A stretch of DNA of 64,000 nucleotides from Chelatococcus asaccharovorans (lineage in GTDB: Bacteria; Pseudomonadota; Alphaproteobacteria; Rhizobiales; Beijerinckiaceae), in assembly GCF_003201475.1 (NCBI RefSeq), contig NZ_QJJK01000011.1, forward strand, positions 1 through 64,000. Direction: 5' to 3'. This document shows, piece by piece, positions 1 through 7,182 of this stretch. Under the pieces are notes generated by a model. It saw only the letters and a program-made list of their open reading frames with translations. It was not told the DNA's origin and searched no databases. A program made the position numbers and the translations under genes. Each line of letters begins with the position of its first letter. Position 1 is the stretch's first letter.

Positions 1-85
1 ATGAACGTTCATCCGGGTGCTCCGGTTAGGGTTGGTGCTTCGCAACCCCAGCCTCACATCCCGGCCCCGGATGAACAACCTTCAT
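1..85. repeat. Imperfect palindromic intergenic sequence
   Basis: GTTCATCCGG near the left edge is repeated inverted as CCGGATGAAC about 50 bases later, and a small hairpin lies between them. The element may begin before the window. It resembles other dispersed extragenic palindromes here but I see no second copy of this one. Confidence 0.35.
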
Positions 86-96
86 AGCTTCGACAC

Positions 97-204
97 CTAG
101 AGCAAGTCCGTCTTTTGCGGACTTGGCGTCGCTCAGAAGTTAACGAGCAAATTAACCGACTTAGATGGCACCAGACGATTCCATCTAAGTCGGATTTGCT
201 CTAA
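97..204. repeat. 108-bp palindromic element, copy A
   Basis: The element begins CTAGAGCAAGTCCG and ends CGGATTTGCTCTAA, an imperfect terminal inverted repeat. A nested hairpin (CAAGTCCG with CGGACTTG) sits in the left half. A second, clearly homologous copy of exactly the same length and orientation lies at 1065-1172 on the other side of the TPR gene. Size and mosaic-palindrome design resemble the rhizobial intergenic elements called RIME; membership is not proven. The stretch 205-367 after it holds no gene that I can support. Confidence 0.8.
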
Positions 205-367
205 GCATCGCGTGTCTTCATCCCGGCTGAGGGCCTCCGCCCCGGCGCCTTCCGGTATCCACAAATCCGATCGTCGCTGGCGGCAGTGTCGGCAGCGTGC
301 TGCGCAGCGGCATGAATCCGGACCTCCCGGGCGCAGGGACATAGTCCCGCGGGAAACCCGGGCGGCC

Positions 368-1021
368 TCAAATATCGCGGCCGTTGACCTCGAGCTCGAG
401 CTGCTCCGCCACCTTTTCGACATCGGGTAGATGCGGCGCAATCGCAAGCGCCTGCTGGAAGGCCGCGAGGGCACTCTTCTTGTCGCCGGCTTTACGGAAC
501 AGGACACCGAGACCCGTCCAGGCGGTGAAATGGCGGGGTTCCTGGGCAACGGCGCGACGCAGATCGAGAATCGCCCGGTCATCATCGCCGAGCGACGTGA
601 AGACGATCGCCCGCTTGTTCCAGGCTTCCGCCCAATCCGGCTGGAGAACGACGACGCGGTCCAGGAGCTCGATCGCCAGTTCATCCTTGTCGGCACTGGC
701 GGCCGCGATAGCCCGGCTCATCAGGAGATCCGCGGTGTCGCTGCCCGACTGCAACCAACGCCGCTCGATCAGGCGGGTAATACCCTTGGTTTCCTCTTCA
801 TCCTGCGATACCGCCAGGCGCGCGAACAGCTCATCGAGCATCGCCCGGCGCGAATCTGCTGGCGGAGGGGCCTCCGCCGCGGTCTCGGCGCGCTGCGGCG
901 CCGCGGTGGCATTCCCACGCTGACCTGCTCCTGATTGGGCGAAGCCGCCCGCCGGCGCCAGGGCCGCGAGGAGGAGGAACGTGCCGAAAACCGTCGGGAG
1001 AGAAAGAGATGCGGTACGCAT
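368..1021 (-). CDS. Secreted TPR-repeat protein
   Basis: A 217-residue protein with an N-terminal signal peptide (hydrophobic LLLAALAPAGG core, cleavage likely after GFAQ near residue 29). Residues about 95-205 form three tetratricopeptide repeats, visible in segments such as ELLDRVVVLQPDWAEAWNKR and AFQQALAIAPHLPDVEKV. TPRs mediate protein-protein contacts, so a periplasmic scaffold role is likely; no enzymatic motif is visible. The gene stands alone between two direct copies of a 108-bp palindromic element. Proteins of this build are common single genes in Hyphomicrobiales. Product class is secure, function is not. Confidence 0.85.
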   Translation of the reverse strand: MRTASLSLPTVFGTFLLLAALAPAGGFAQSGAGQRGNATAAPQRAETAAEAPPPADSRRAMLDELFARLAVSQDEEETKGITRLIERRWLQSGSDTADLLMSRAIAAASADKDELAIELLDRVVVLQPDWAEAWNKRAIVFTSLGDDDRAILDLRRAVAQEPRHFTAWTGLGVLFRKAGDKKSALAAFQQALAIAPHLPDVEKVAEQLELEVNGRDI

Positions 1022-1064
1022 GCGCCTAATGTAGGCCCAAAGGCCGAGGCGGTCAAAGCCACGC

Positions 1065-1172
1065 CTGGAGCAAGTCCGTCTGTTGCGGACTTGGCGTCGT
1101 TCAAAAATTGACGAGAAAATTCATCAGTTTAAATGGTATCAGACGATTCCATCCAAGCCGGATTTGCCCTAG
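1065..1172. repeat. 108-bp palindromic element, copy B
   Basis: Begins CTGGAGCAAGTCCG and ends CGGATTTGCCCTAG. It aligns along its whole length with the element at 97-204 (same nested CAAGTCCG/CGGACTTG hairpin, same CAGACGATTCCATC segment), with scattered substitutions. Together the two copies bracket the TPR gene as direct repeats. Confidence 0.8.
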
Positions 1173-1279
1173 CCCCGACCCCGCACGAACGTGTGATCGC
1201 GCCTGCTGTCAACGCAAAAAGCCCGACCATAGGGGTCGGGCAACCGAAGCGTCGGAACAGCAACAAAAGCGAAGCGCGA

Positions 1280-1405
1280 TTAGCCCTGACGAGCCTTGTA
1301 GCGCTTCTGGGTCTTGTTGATGACGTAGATGCGGCCCTTGCGGCGCACGAGCTGGTTGTCGCGATGACGGCCGCGGACCGATTTGAGCGAGTTGCGGATT
1401 TTCAT
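1280..1405 (-). CDS. rpmJ: 50S ribosomal protein L36
   Basis: The frame reads [20 protein letters not shown] and continues to a 41-residue basic protein ending [11 protein letters not shown]. This is the form of bacterial L36 with a slightly extended sequence that lacks the zinc-binding cysteines (the C-minus type): no Cys is present. It assembles into the large ribosomal subunit. It is monocistronic, as usual in alphaproteobacteria, and is followed upstream by a tRNA gene on the same strand. Identification is firm despite the small size. Confidence 0.95.
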   Translation of the reverse strand: MKIRNSLKSVRGRHRDNQLVRRKGRIYVINKTQKRYKARQG

Positions 1406-1468
1406 GTCCGAGGTCTCCGACAAGCCAGTCCTGGAAGCGGGCTTCCCGAACATGGCCGATGAAAGTGA

Positions 1469-1543
<75 letters not shown>

Positions 1544-1815
1544 TACGCCAGCAGAAATCAGCCGATCGGCCAACTCAAACAGACGAATGACTGGTTCGCC
1601 ACCTGTTCGCCCCTTTTATGCGGCGCCTTTGGAACGCGCAAGAGCGGAGAAACACGGACGAAGCCGGAAACGGATGGGCTTGGAGGCCCGGCCCGCTTGC
1701 CGGAGGATGTGTACGGGTCACATCCGAGGCCGCCGATATAGCTCGACATGATCGGAAGCGCAAGCCACCCAAACACGCCTGATGAAGCTTTTATGGCGAG
1801 CCTGTGAAACGCCCG

Positions 1816-2175
1816 TCAGGCGGCCAGAAGTTTTTCGACCTCATTGACGAGTTCACGAAGATGGAAGGGCTTGGAAAGCACCTTCGCTTCCTTGGGCGCC
1901 TGCGAATCCGCATTGAGGGCGACCGCCGCGAAACCGGTGATGAACATCACCTTGATATCCGGATCGAGTTCCGTCGCGCGACGCGCCAGCTCGATTCCAT
2001 CCATCTCCGGCATGACGATGTCGGTGAGCAGGAGTTCGAACGGCTCCTCCCTCAGCCGATGATAGGCCGAGAGCCCGTTATCGAAGGAAGCCACGTCGTA
2101 TCCGGCATTCTGGAGAGCCTTCACCAGAAAGCGCCGCATATCGTTATCGTCTTCCGCGAGAAGAATTTTGTTCAT
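1816..2175 (-). CDS. cpdR: Response regulator CpdR
   Basis: A stand-alone receiver domain of 119 residues, using the ATG at 2175 (MNKILLAEDD) rather than a TTG nine bases upstream. The acidic pocket is Glu8/Asp9/Asp10, the phosphoacceptor is Asp52 in LLLTDIVMPEMDG, and the conserved Lys is Lys102 in LSKPFHL. The sequence is nearly identical to Caulobacter and rhizobial CpdR as I know them. In those species unphosphorylated CpdR recruits the ClpXP protease for cell-cycle proteolysis of CtrA and other substrates. The protein ends in two alanines, a feature linked to its own ClpXP turnover. It is divergent from the formylglutamate hydrolase, the usual arrangement in the order. Confidence 0.95.
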   Translation of the reverse strand: MNKILLAEDDNDMRRFLVKALQNAGYDVASFDNGLSAYHRLREEPFELLLTDIVMPEMDGIELARRATELDPDIKVMFITGFAAVALNADSQAPKEAKVLSKPFHLRELVNEVEKLLAA

Positions 2176-2334
2176 GGCGTTCAATACGCATTACCCCGAA
2201 CCACGTTCCTTCCAATAAAGCCGCGCTGACGTAAACAGGCGGTGAAGGACATGGCCCTCAATGGACATGCGTGGCTAAAAAAGCCAAATTGACTGGGTTG
2301 CAATGCTATTCTGCCCTAACAATTGATTGCTGAA

Positions 2335-3225
2335 ATGTCCTATCCCGTTGAACCGGAATTCGAATCGCCTTTCCAGGTCATGGATCCGGCACGGCAGACC
2401 GTGTCCGCGGTCTTCAATGCCCCCCATTCCGGCCGAATCTACCCCAAAGCCTTTCTCGCAACCGCCCGCCTCGACCCGTTCAGCCTGCGCCGGTCCGAAG
2501 ACACCCATGTGGATGCCCTCTTCGGCTCCGTGGTCGGCCTGGGCGCCCCGCTGCTGAGGGCCAATTTCCCGCGCGCCTATCTCGACGTCAACCGCGAACC
2601 CTATGAACTCGATCCGCGCATGTTCGAGGGCCGGCTGCCGCCCTTCGCCAACACGCGATCTCTGCGTGTCGCCGGCGGCCTCGGCACGGTGCCGCGGATC
2701 GTCGGTGACGGCCAGGAGATCTATCGGGAGAAGCTTGCCGTCAGCGAGGCCTTGCGGCGGATCGAGTGGCTCTACAAGCCCTATCACCGCACGCTGCGGC
2801 AGCTGATATCGCGCACCATGCGGCAATTCGGCAGCGTCCTCCTCGTGGATTGCCACTCCATGCCCTCGGTCGGCGCTTCGCGCGAGGAGCCACTGCGGGC
2901 TGATTTCGTGCTTGGGGACCGCTATGGCACGAGCTGCGCAAGCTGCGTCACGCAACGTGTCGAACACGAATTGCGCGAATGCGGCTACCGGGTCGTCCGC
3001 AACAAGCCCTATGCGGGGGGGTTCATCACCGAGCACTACGGCGAGCCGAATGCCGGGCGCCATGCACTCCAGATCGAGACGAACCGGGCGCTCTACATGA
3101 ACGAGCGGACATTGGAGCGCTCGGCGGATTTCGAGAAGGTGGCCGCAGACCTCGCGCTCGTCTTCACCAAGGTGCTGGCATCGTTGCCGGACGATCTGGC
3201 GCCACGCGCCATCGCCGCAGAGTAG
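2335..3225 (+). CDS. N-formylglutamate amidohydrolase family protein
   Basis: A protein of about 296 residues from the ATG at 2335; a TTG at 2323 would add four. Family hallmarks are present: FNAPHSGRIYP near residue 25, SEDTHVD, YLDVNREPYELDPRMF and VDCHSMPS, which carry the metal-binding His, Asp and Glu residues. The family hydrolyses N-formyl-L-glutamate to glutamate and formate (HutG type), but no histidine-utilisation genes are nearby, so the substrate is uncertain. The gene is divergent from cpdR with a 159-bp shared promoter region, a pairing conserved in this order. Confidence 0.9.
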   Translation: MSYPVEPEFESPFQVMDPARQTVSAVFNAPHSGRIYPKAFLATARLDPFSLRRSEDTHVDALFGSVVGLGAPLLRANFPRAYLDVNREPYELDPRMFEGRLPPFANTRSLRVAGGLGTVPRIVGDGQEIYREKLAVSEALRRIEWLYKPYHRTLRQLISRTMRQFGSVLLVDCHSMPSVGASREEPLRADFVLGDRYGTSCASCVTQRVEHELRECGYRVVRNKPYAGGFITEHYGEPNAGRHALQIETNRALYMNERTLERSADFEKVAADLALVFTKVLASLPDDLAPRAIAAE

Positions 3226-3274
3226 CGGACCGCTTGGACTGCACGGTCCCGGGGGCCCCTTCCCTGCGGACAAG

Positions 3275-3366
3275 AAAAAAGGCCGCCCACTTTCGCGCGC
3301 GGCCCAAGTCTAGGGAGGAAACGCCCAAGGAGGGCAGCGGGACAGCAACCTCAGTTGCCGTACCGC
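3275..3366 (-). ncRNA. Candidate small RNA with anti-Shine-Dalgarno motifs
   Basis: In the 334-bp gap between two plus-strand genes the minus strand shows a full transcription unit. There is a TTGTTT -35-like box at 3403-3398, a TATTGT -10-like box at 3378-3373, and about 92 nt downstream a strong terminator (GGCCGC stem with its complement, 3281-3304, followed by six U). Inside are a small hairpin GCCC-UCCUU-GGGC with a C/U-rich loop and an unpaired UUUCCUCCC. Such exposed CCUCC motifs mark several alphaproteobacterial trans-acting sRNAs that mask ribosome binding sites (GsrN, cuckoo and alpha-r14 types). The exact family is not assigned. No minus-strand coding gene ends here to explain the terminator. 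Confidence 0.6.
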
Positions 3367-3559
3367 ACTGCAACAATATGCCACCGCACCGCACAAAAAA
3401 CAAGTCCCTTGTCGAAACTTTCGCTGGCATCCTAAAAAAAAGAATTCACCGGCTTGGGCTTAGTTGGTTAAAGGCTTGGGACAATTCAACATCTGAGGAG
3501 CGCCCCGGGCACGTGACGGGACGCCGGCCCCATTCGATTCAGCCGACAGAGGCTCCGGA

Positions 3560-4342
3560 ATGACAGTCGTCGACATCGCCCGTTTTACCGATGATCTCGC
3601 CACCCGCTCGGGCCAGGTGATCATGCCGTTCTTCCGCTCAGCACTTCGCGCGGAGGATAAATCCGGCGGGCACGACTTTGATCCCGTGACGGAGGCCGAC
3701 CGGGCCGCTGAAGCCCTCATGCGGCAGCTGATCCGGGCGACCTTTCCCGCCCACGGCATTGCCGGAGAGGAATTCGGCGATGAGCAGACGGATGCCGATT
3801 ACGTCTGGGTCCTTGACCCGATCGACGGGACGAAGGCTTTCATTGCCGGCCTGCCGCTGTGGGGCACGCTGATCGGGCTCAAACACAAGGGTCAGCCGGT
3901 CTATGGTCTCATGCACCAGCCCTTTACCGGGGAACGTTTCGTCGGCGACGGGCAAGGTGCCCGCTATCGCGGACCGGCGGGAGACCATGCGCTGAAAACG
4001 CGCGCCTGCGCGAGCCTCGCCGAGGCGACGATCTCCACGACGTCGCCCCACATGTTCAAGGGCGAGGCGCTGGCCGCCTACCGCCGCGTGGAAGAGGCCT
4101 GCCGCCTCCATCGCTACGGCTATGACTGCTATGCCTACTGCATGGTCGCCGCAGGCCATATCGATCTCGTCATCGAAGCCGGCCTGAAGCCCTGCGACAT
4201 CCTCCCCCTCATCCCCATCATCACCGGCGCCGGCGGCATCGTCACCGACTGGCAGGGCAACCCCGTCACCGATGGCGGCAGCGTCGTCGTCGCCGGCGAC
4301 GCAAGGGTTCACGCCGCCGCGCTGTCGCTGCTGTCGGCGTGA
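3560..4342 (+). CDS. hisN: Histidinol-phosphatase, inositol-monophosphatase family
   Basis: A 260-residue protein of the metal-dependent inositol monophosphatase superfamily. Motifs in order are GIAGEEFGDE (metal-binding Glu), WVLDPIDGTKAFIAGLPLWG (the DPIDGT metal site, residues about 92-111) and CDILPLIPIITGAGG near residue 210 (metal-binding Asp). Overall wording matches the alphaproteobacterial HisN group, which removes phosphate from histidinol phosphate in histidine synthesis; inositol or adenosine-bisphosphate specificity cannot be fully excluded. It lies alone on the plus strand and converges with the hydrolase gene, overlapping its 3' end by 34 bp. Confidence 0.88.
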   Translation: MTVVDIARFTDDLATRSGQVIMPFFRSALRAEDKSGGHDFDPVTEADRAAEALMRQLIRATFPAHGIAGEEFGDEQTDADYVWVLDPIDGTKAFIAGLPLWGTLIGLKHKGQPVYGLMHQPFTGERFVGDGQGARYRGPAGDHALKTRACASLAEATISTTSPHMFKGEALAAYRRVEEACRLHRYGYDCYAYCMVAAGHIDLVIEAGLKPCDILPLIPIITGAGGIVTDWQGNPVTDGGSVVVAGDARVHAAALSLLSA

Positions 4343-5358
4343 GGGCTCGGCGGCTCGGCTTCCTCCGTGCCCGGAATGAAGGCATCGAAAGCCGCCCACA
4401 CGGTCTCGCGAATATCATCCCGCTCCATGAGAAGCTCGTGGCGGGCCCCGGGCAGCACGATCGCGTGACCCGACTTGAGATACAGGCTGAAGCGTTCGAT
4501 CGCGGAGGTCGAAACCACCGGATCGGCACCGCCGGCGATCACCAGCACCTGGGCCGTGATCGCTTCAGCCTTTCGGCGCGTATTGAGCCGCGCCATGAAA
4601 CGGAAGGCTGCGCGAACCCAGCCGATGGTGGGATCGCCGAGGCCGAGGCCCGGTGCGGCCGCGACGATGGCCGCATTACGGGTGTAGCGAACCGGATCGG
4701 ACGTCAGGCGGTTGTCGAGAAAGGGCTTCGTACCAAGAGGCGTGGCGCCGCCGCCCGGGATGAACCGACGGGAAAGACCAAGAAGCCCGAGCGCTTCCGC
4801 AAGGCCACGCACAAGCCCCGGGTGTTTGATACGGGCAATCGCCAGCATGGGGGCGAGTGCCACCGTCCGCTCGAAGCGATTCTCGCCTGAACTCAGGGCA
4901 TCGAACAGAATCGCGGCGCCCATCGAATGCGCAAGCGCGAAATAGGGCGCGGGACAGTGGACGGCCAGGACCTCGTTGATCACGGCATCAAGATCGCGCC
5001 GGTATCTTTTGAACGAGGACACATGGCCCTTGCGATGATTCGCAAGTTGATGGTCCGATCCGCCTTGCCCGCGCCAGTCGAAGGCCACGACGACAAATCC
5101 ACGCCGGGTCAGATCACTGACGGTCTCGAAATACTTCTCGATGAACTCCGCCCGCCCCTGGAGAATGAGGACCGTGCCGCGCGGCCGCTTGCGCCCCCGC
5201 GGCGTCCAGCGGGCGACCCGCAGGTTGATACCGTCGCTCGTCGGCACCGTCGAAACGGCTGCGCCCGACGGGACGGCGTTGTCTGGCGTTGCGAAAAGCT
5301 CCAAAATAATCCTCGACCGCGACAACCGTTGAACCACACCGAAGAAGCCGTATCCCAT
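4309..5358 (-). CDS. Alpha/beta hydrolase, lysophospholipase (PldB-like)
   Basis: A 349-residue serine hydrolase of the alpha/beta fold. The nucleophile elbow is AHSMG with Ser145, the acid is Asp279 in AGGADPVV, and the His is His307 in LPGARHELL. The N-terminal part has the typical FDWRGQGGSD segment. This combination matches the monoglyceride lipase/lysophospholipase L2 group, acting on lipid esters at the inner membrane or in the cytosol. No signal peptide is seen. It is divergent from hsp20 and convergent with hisN. The natural substrate is unknown. Confidence 0.86.
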   Translation of the reverse strand: MGYGFFGVVQRLSRSRIILELFATPDNAVPSGAAVSTVPTSDGINLRVARWTPRGRKRPRGTVLILQGRAEFIEKYFETVSDLTRRGFVVVAFDWRGQGGSDHQLANHRKGHVSSFKRYRRDLDAVINEVLAVHCPAPYFALAHSMGAAILFDALSSGENRFERTVALAPMLAIARIKHPGLVRGLAEALGLLGLSRRFIPGGGATPLGTKPFLDNRLTSDPVRYTRNAAIVAAAPGLGLGDPTIGWVRAAFRFMARLNTRRKAEAITAQVLVIAGGADPVVSTSAIERFSLYLKSGHAIVLPGARHELLMERDDIRETVWAAFDAFIPGTEEAEPPSPHADSSDSAAA

Positions 5359-5417
5359 TGATATATCGATTATACGCGCGGGCGTCCGGCTCCGCCACGG
5401 ACGAGTGCGTCGCGGGT

Positions 5418-5446
5418 CTTGAAATGCCAGAATGTCCTTCCCAAAT
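5418..5446 (+). promoter_or_regulatory. Heat-shock sigma32 promoter of hsp20
   Basis: CTTGAAA at 5418-5424 and CCCAAAT at 5440-5446 are separated by 15 bases. Both match the RpoH consensus (CTTGAAA ... CCCCATnT). The predicted start lies just before the first hairpin of the thermometer leader. Confidence 0.7.
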
Positions 5447-5452
5447 CCTTGT

Positions 5453-5541
5453 CATGCAGGCCGAGATCGGCTGCATAACGAGCGGCACCCGGCCATGACG
5501 GCGGGTGCTCCGCATGTCGCTTCTTAGGAGGATATGCTATG
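5453..5541 (+). promoter_or_regulatory. ROSE-type RNA thermometer in the hsp20 leader
   Basis: The leader forms three hairpins: ATGCAGGCCGA with its complement (5454-5476), the CACCCG/CGGGTG hairpin (about 5481-5510), and a 3' hairpin at 5512-5537. The last contains the signature U-C-G-C-U at 5517-5521, pairing with the AGGAGGA ribosome binding site and leaving G5519 unpaired, as in rhizobial ROSE elements. At low temperature this hides the ribosome binding site; heating melts it and allows translation. Confidence 0.85.
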
Positions 5542-6018
5542 CGTCAGTTTGATTTTGCACCCCTCTACCGTTCCACCGTCGGCTTTGACCGGCTTTTCTC
5601 GCTGCTGGACCAAGCCTCTGGCGTCGACAGCGCCTCCACCTATCCGCCCTATAACATCGAGCGGACCGGTGAGAACGACTATCGCGTCTCTGTCGCGGTC
5701 GCGGGCTTCACCGATGACGATCTGAGCATCGAGGTGAAGGAAAACACGCTTTCAATCCGCGGAGAGAAGAAGGTCGCGGACGGTGAACAGAAGCCTGATG
5801 TCCTTTATCAGGGTATCGCTGCGCGCTCCTTCGAGCGCCGCTTCCAGCTTGCCGACCATGTGCTCGTCAAGGGCGCGGTCCTCGAGCACGGACTTCTTCA
5901 CGTAGACCTGGTCCGTGAGATCCCGGAAGCGAAGAAGCCGCGTTTCATTCCGATCTCTTCGCAGACGGCAAAGGCCGTCGAGCCGAAAGTGATCGAGCAG
6001 GCGAAGGTGGCCGCGTAA
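5539..6018 (+). CDS. hsp20: Small heat-shock protein, Hsp20/IbpA type
   Basis: A 159-residue alpha-crystallin family chaperone. The crystallin domain spans about residues 35-125, with PYNIERTGENDYRVSVAVAG at its start and SFERRFQLADHVLVKGAVLEHG at the A-x-x-x-n-G-v-L-like end. It closely resembles the class A rhizobial small heat-shock proteins, which form oligomers that hold unfolded proteins soluble in the cytoplasm. Regulation is unusually readable: an RpoH promoter, a ROSE thermometer covering the ribosome binding site, and a strong terminator after the gene. It is transcribed alone. Confidence 0.95.
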   Translation: MRQFDFAPLYRSTVGFDRLFSLLDQASGVDSASTYPPYNIERTGENDYRVSVAVAGFTDDDLSIEVKENTLSIRGEKKVADGEQKPDVLYQGIAARSFERRFQLADHVLVKGAVLEHGLLHVDLVREIPEAKKPRFIPISSQTAKAVEPKVIEQAKVAA

Positions 6019-6028
6019 AGGTCGTCAC

Positions 6029-6054
6029 GGTGGAACGGAGATCTCCGTTCCACC
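6029..6054. repeat. Perfect 26-bp palindrome after hsp20
   Basis: GGTGGAACGGAGA is followed immediately by its exact reverse complement, 11 bp after the hsp20 stop codon. It may act as an mRNA 3' stabiliser or as part of termination; the downstream hairpin at 6096 carries the U-run. Confidence 0.7.
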
Positions 6055-6095
6055 TGCACAGCCGTGAACCGGAACTTGCATGAACAGAACTTGCG

Positions 6096-6124
6096 AAAGG
6101 CGCCTCAGCGAGGCGCCTTTTTTA
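6096..6124 (+). terminator. Rho-independent terminator of hsp20
   Basis: A ten-base stem AAAGGCGCCT/AGGCGCCTTT with a five-base loop runs into a T-run, 78 bp after the hsp20 stop. Confidence 0.88.
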
Positions 6125-6224
6125 TCGGCTGAAGCCGAAGCCTGCGACAGAACGGAACCCCTATGGCGTTTCGTCAAGGCGGGGGATATTCGTCCCGAAA
6201 GCTGGCGTCTCTACGGGCTTATGC

Positions 6225-7106
6225 TCAGAACGACGGGGGCGGCACCTCGGGCAGATCCGGAGGCACGATGTCCACGACGGCCGGCCTTTCGGGTTGCACG
6301 GACTTTAGCGGCGGGGATCTAGCGGGATCCCCTGGCTGAGCCTGCGCGACCTCAGGAGGACTCGGCGTTCCCGAGCCCTCATCGCTGCCGAGGCTCTGCG
6401 GACGCGCCGGCGGGTGTGGAATGTTGGGCTGGGCCCGCGTTTCACCCGCCTTCGGCGCGATGGACCGCGGCATGGGAGGCGCCGGTATCACCCTCGGCTC
6501 AACGGGACGCGCCGGCTCACGGGCCGCATAGCGTTCGTCCACGCCACGGCTGCCATAGCGGCGTCCGGGCGCGGCGTCGCTTTCATCATCCCAGTCGGGC
6601 GCCCCCCAGCGCGAACCCGGCGATGGCGCATCACGCCAGTCCGGAACGACCTCCGCCACCACACGGCGGCTGAGAATGGTGCCGTCGAAGGCATCCACCG
6701 CCAGGCGCAGCAGCGTGCCCCGCCGATCCATGACCGTCGCCACATAGACATCGCCGCGGCGACGCAGCGGCCCCTCCACGGAATAGCCCCGTCGCGCCAG
6801 AAGCGATTCGACGGCGCCGCGGGGCATCGCGTCATCGGCATAGCTGCGCGGCGGAGGCGCCCAGGGGCGCCTGGCCCGAGGCGCCTCTGTTACCCAAGGC
6901 GCTTCCGGCACCGGCTCGGGCGGAAGCGGCACATATCCGGGCGGCCTGTCGTAAAAGTACTGCGCAGCGGCCGGAAGAGCTCCGGCTGTCAACGACAGAC
7001 CAGCCGCGACGACCATTGAGGCGATAATGCCCGCACGCCGCCTTGCGGGTAAGACCGCAATCGGCATGAAGGGTAGGCTCGGCTGGACTATAGTTTGGCC
7101 GGGCAT
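6225..7106 (-). CDS. Secreted proline-rich protein with a PepSY-like domain
   Basis: A 293-residue exported protein. A long signal peptide follows an arginine-rich n-region (LPARRRAGIIASMVVAAG, cleavage likely after AAAQ near residue 49). Residues about 90-145 (GAVESLLARRGYSVEGPLRR, then VYVATVMDRRGTLLRLAVDAFDG) have the shape of a PepSY-like fold. The rest, especially from residue 200 to the end, is Pro/Arg/Ala-rich and probably disordered. Such proteins are widespread in Hyphomicrobiales with no known function. A start at internal Met14 (7067) would also keep the signal peptide. A periplasmic envelope role is only inferred. Confidence 0.75.
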   Translation of the reverse strand: MPGQTIVQPSLPFMPIAVLPARRRAGIIASMVVAAGLSLTAGALPAAAQYFYDRPPGYVPLPPEPVPEAPWVTEAPRARRPWAPPPRSYADDAMPRGAVESLLARRGYSVEGPLRRRGDVYVATVMDRRGTLLRLAVDAFDGTILSRRVVAEVVPDWRDAPSPGSRWGAPDWDDESDAAPGRRYGSRGVDERYAAREPARPVEPRVIPAPPMPRSIAPKAGETRAQPNIPHPPARPQSLGSDEGSGTPSPPEVAQAQPGDPARSPPLKSVQPERPAVVDIVPPDLPEVPPPSF

Positions 7107-7182
7107 GTTTGGCCTCGCTCGATACTGACAATCGGCCTGGATTCTAGGGTCGATTGAGGCGCCTATACGGCATCTTCATAGT

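Noticed and set aside
1558..1776. A short minus-strand open frame between tRNA-Val and cpdR
   Set aside because: No ribosome site, no conserved composition, and overlapping alternative frames. Likely chance.
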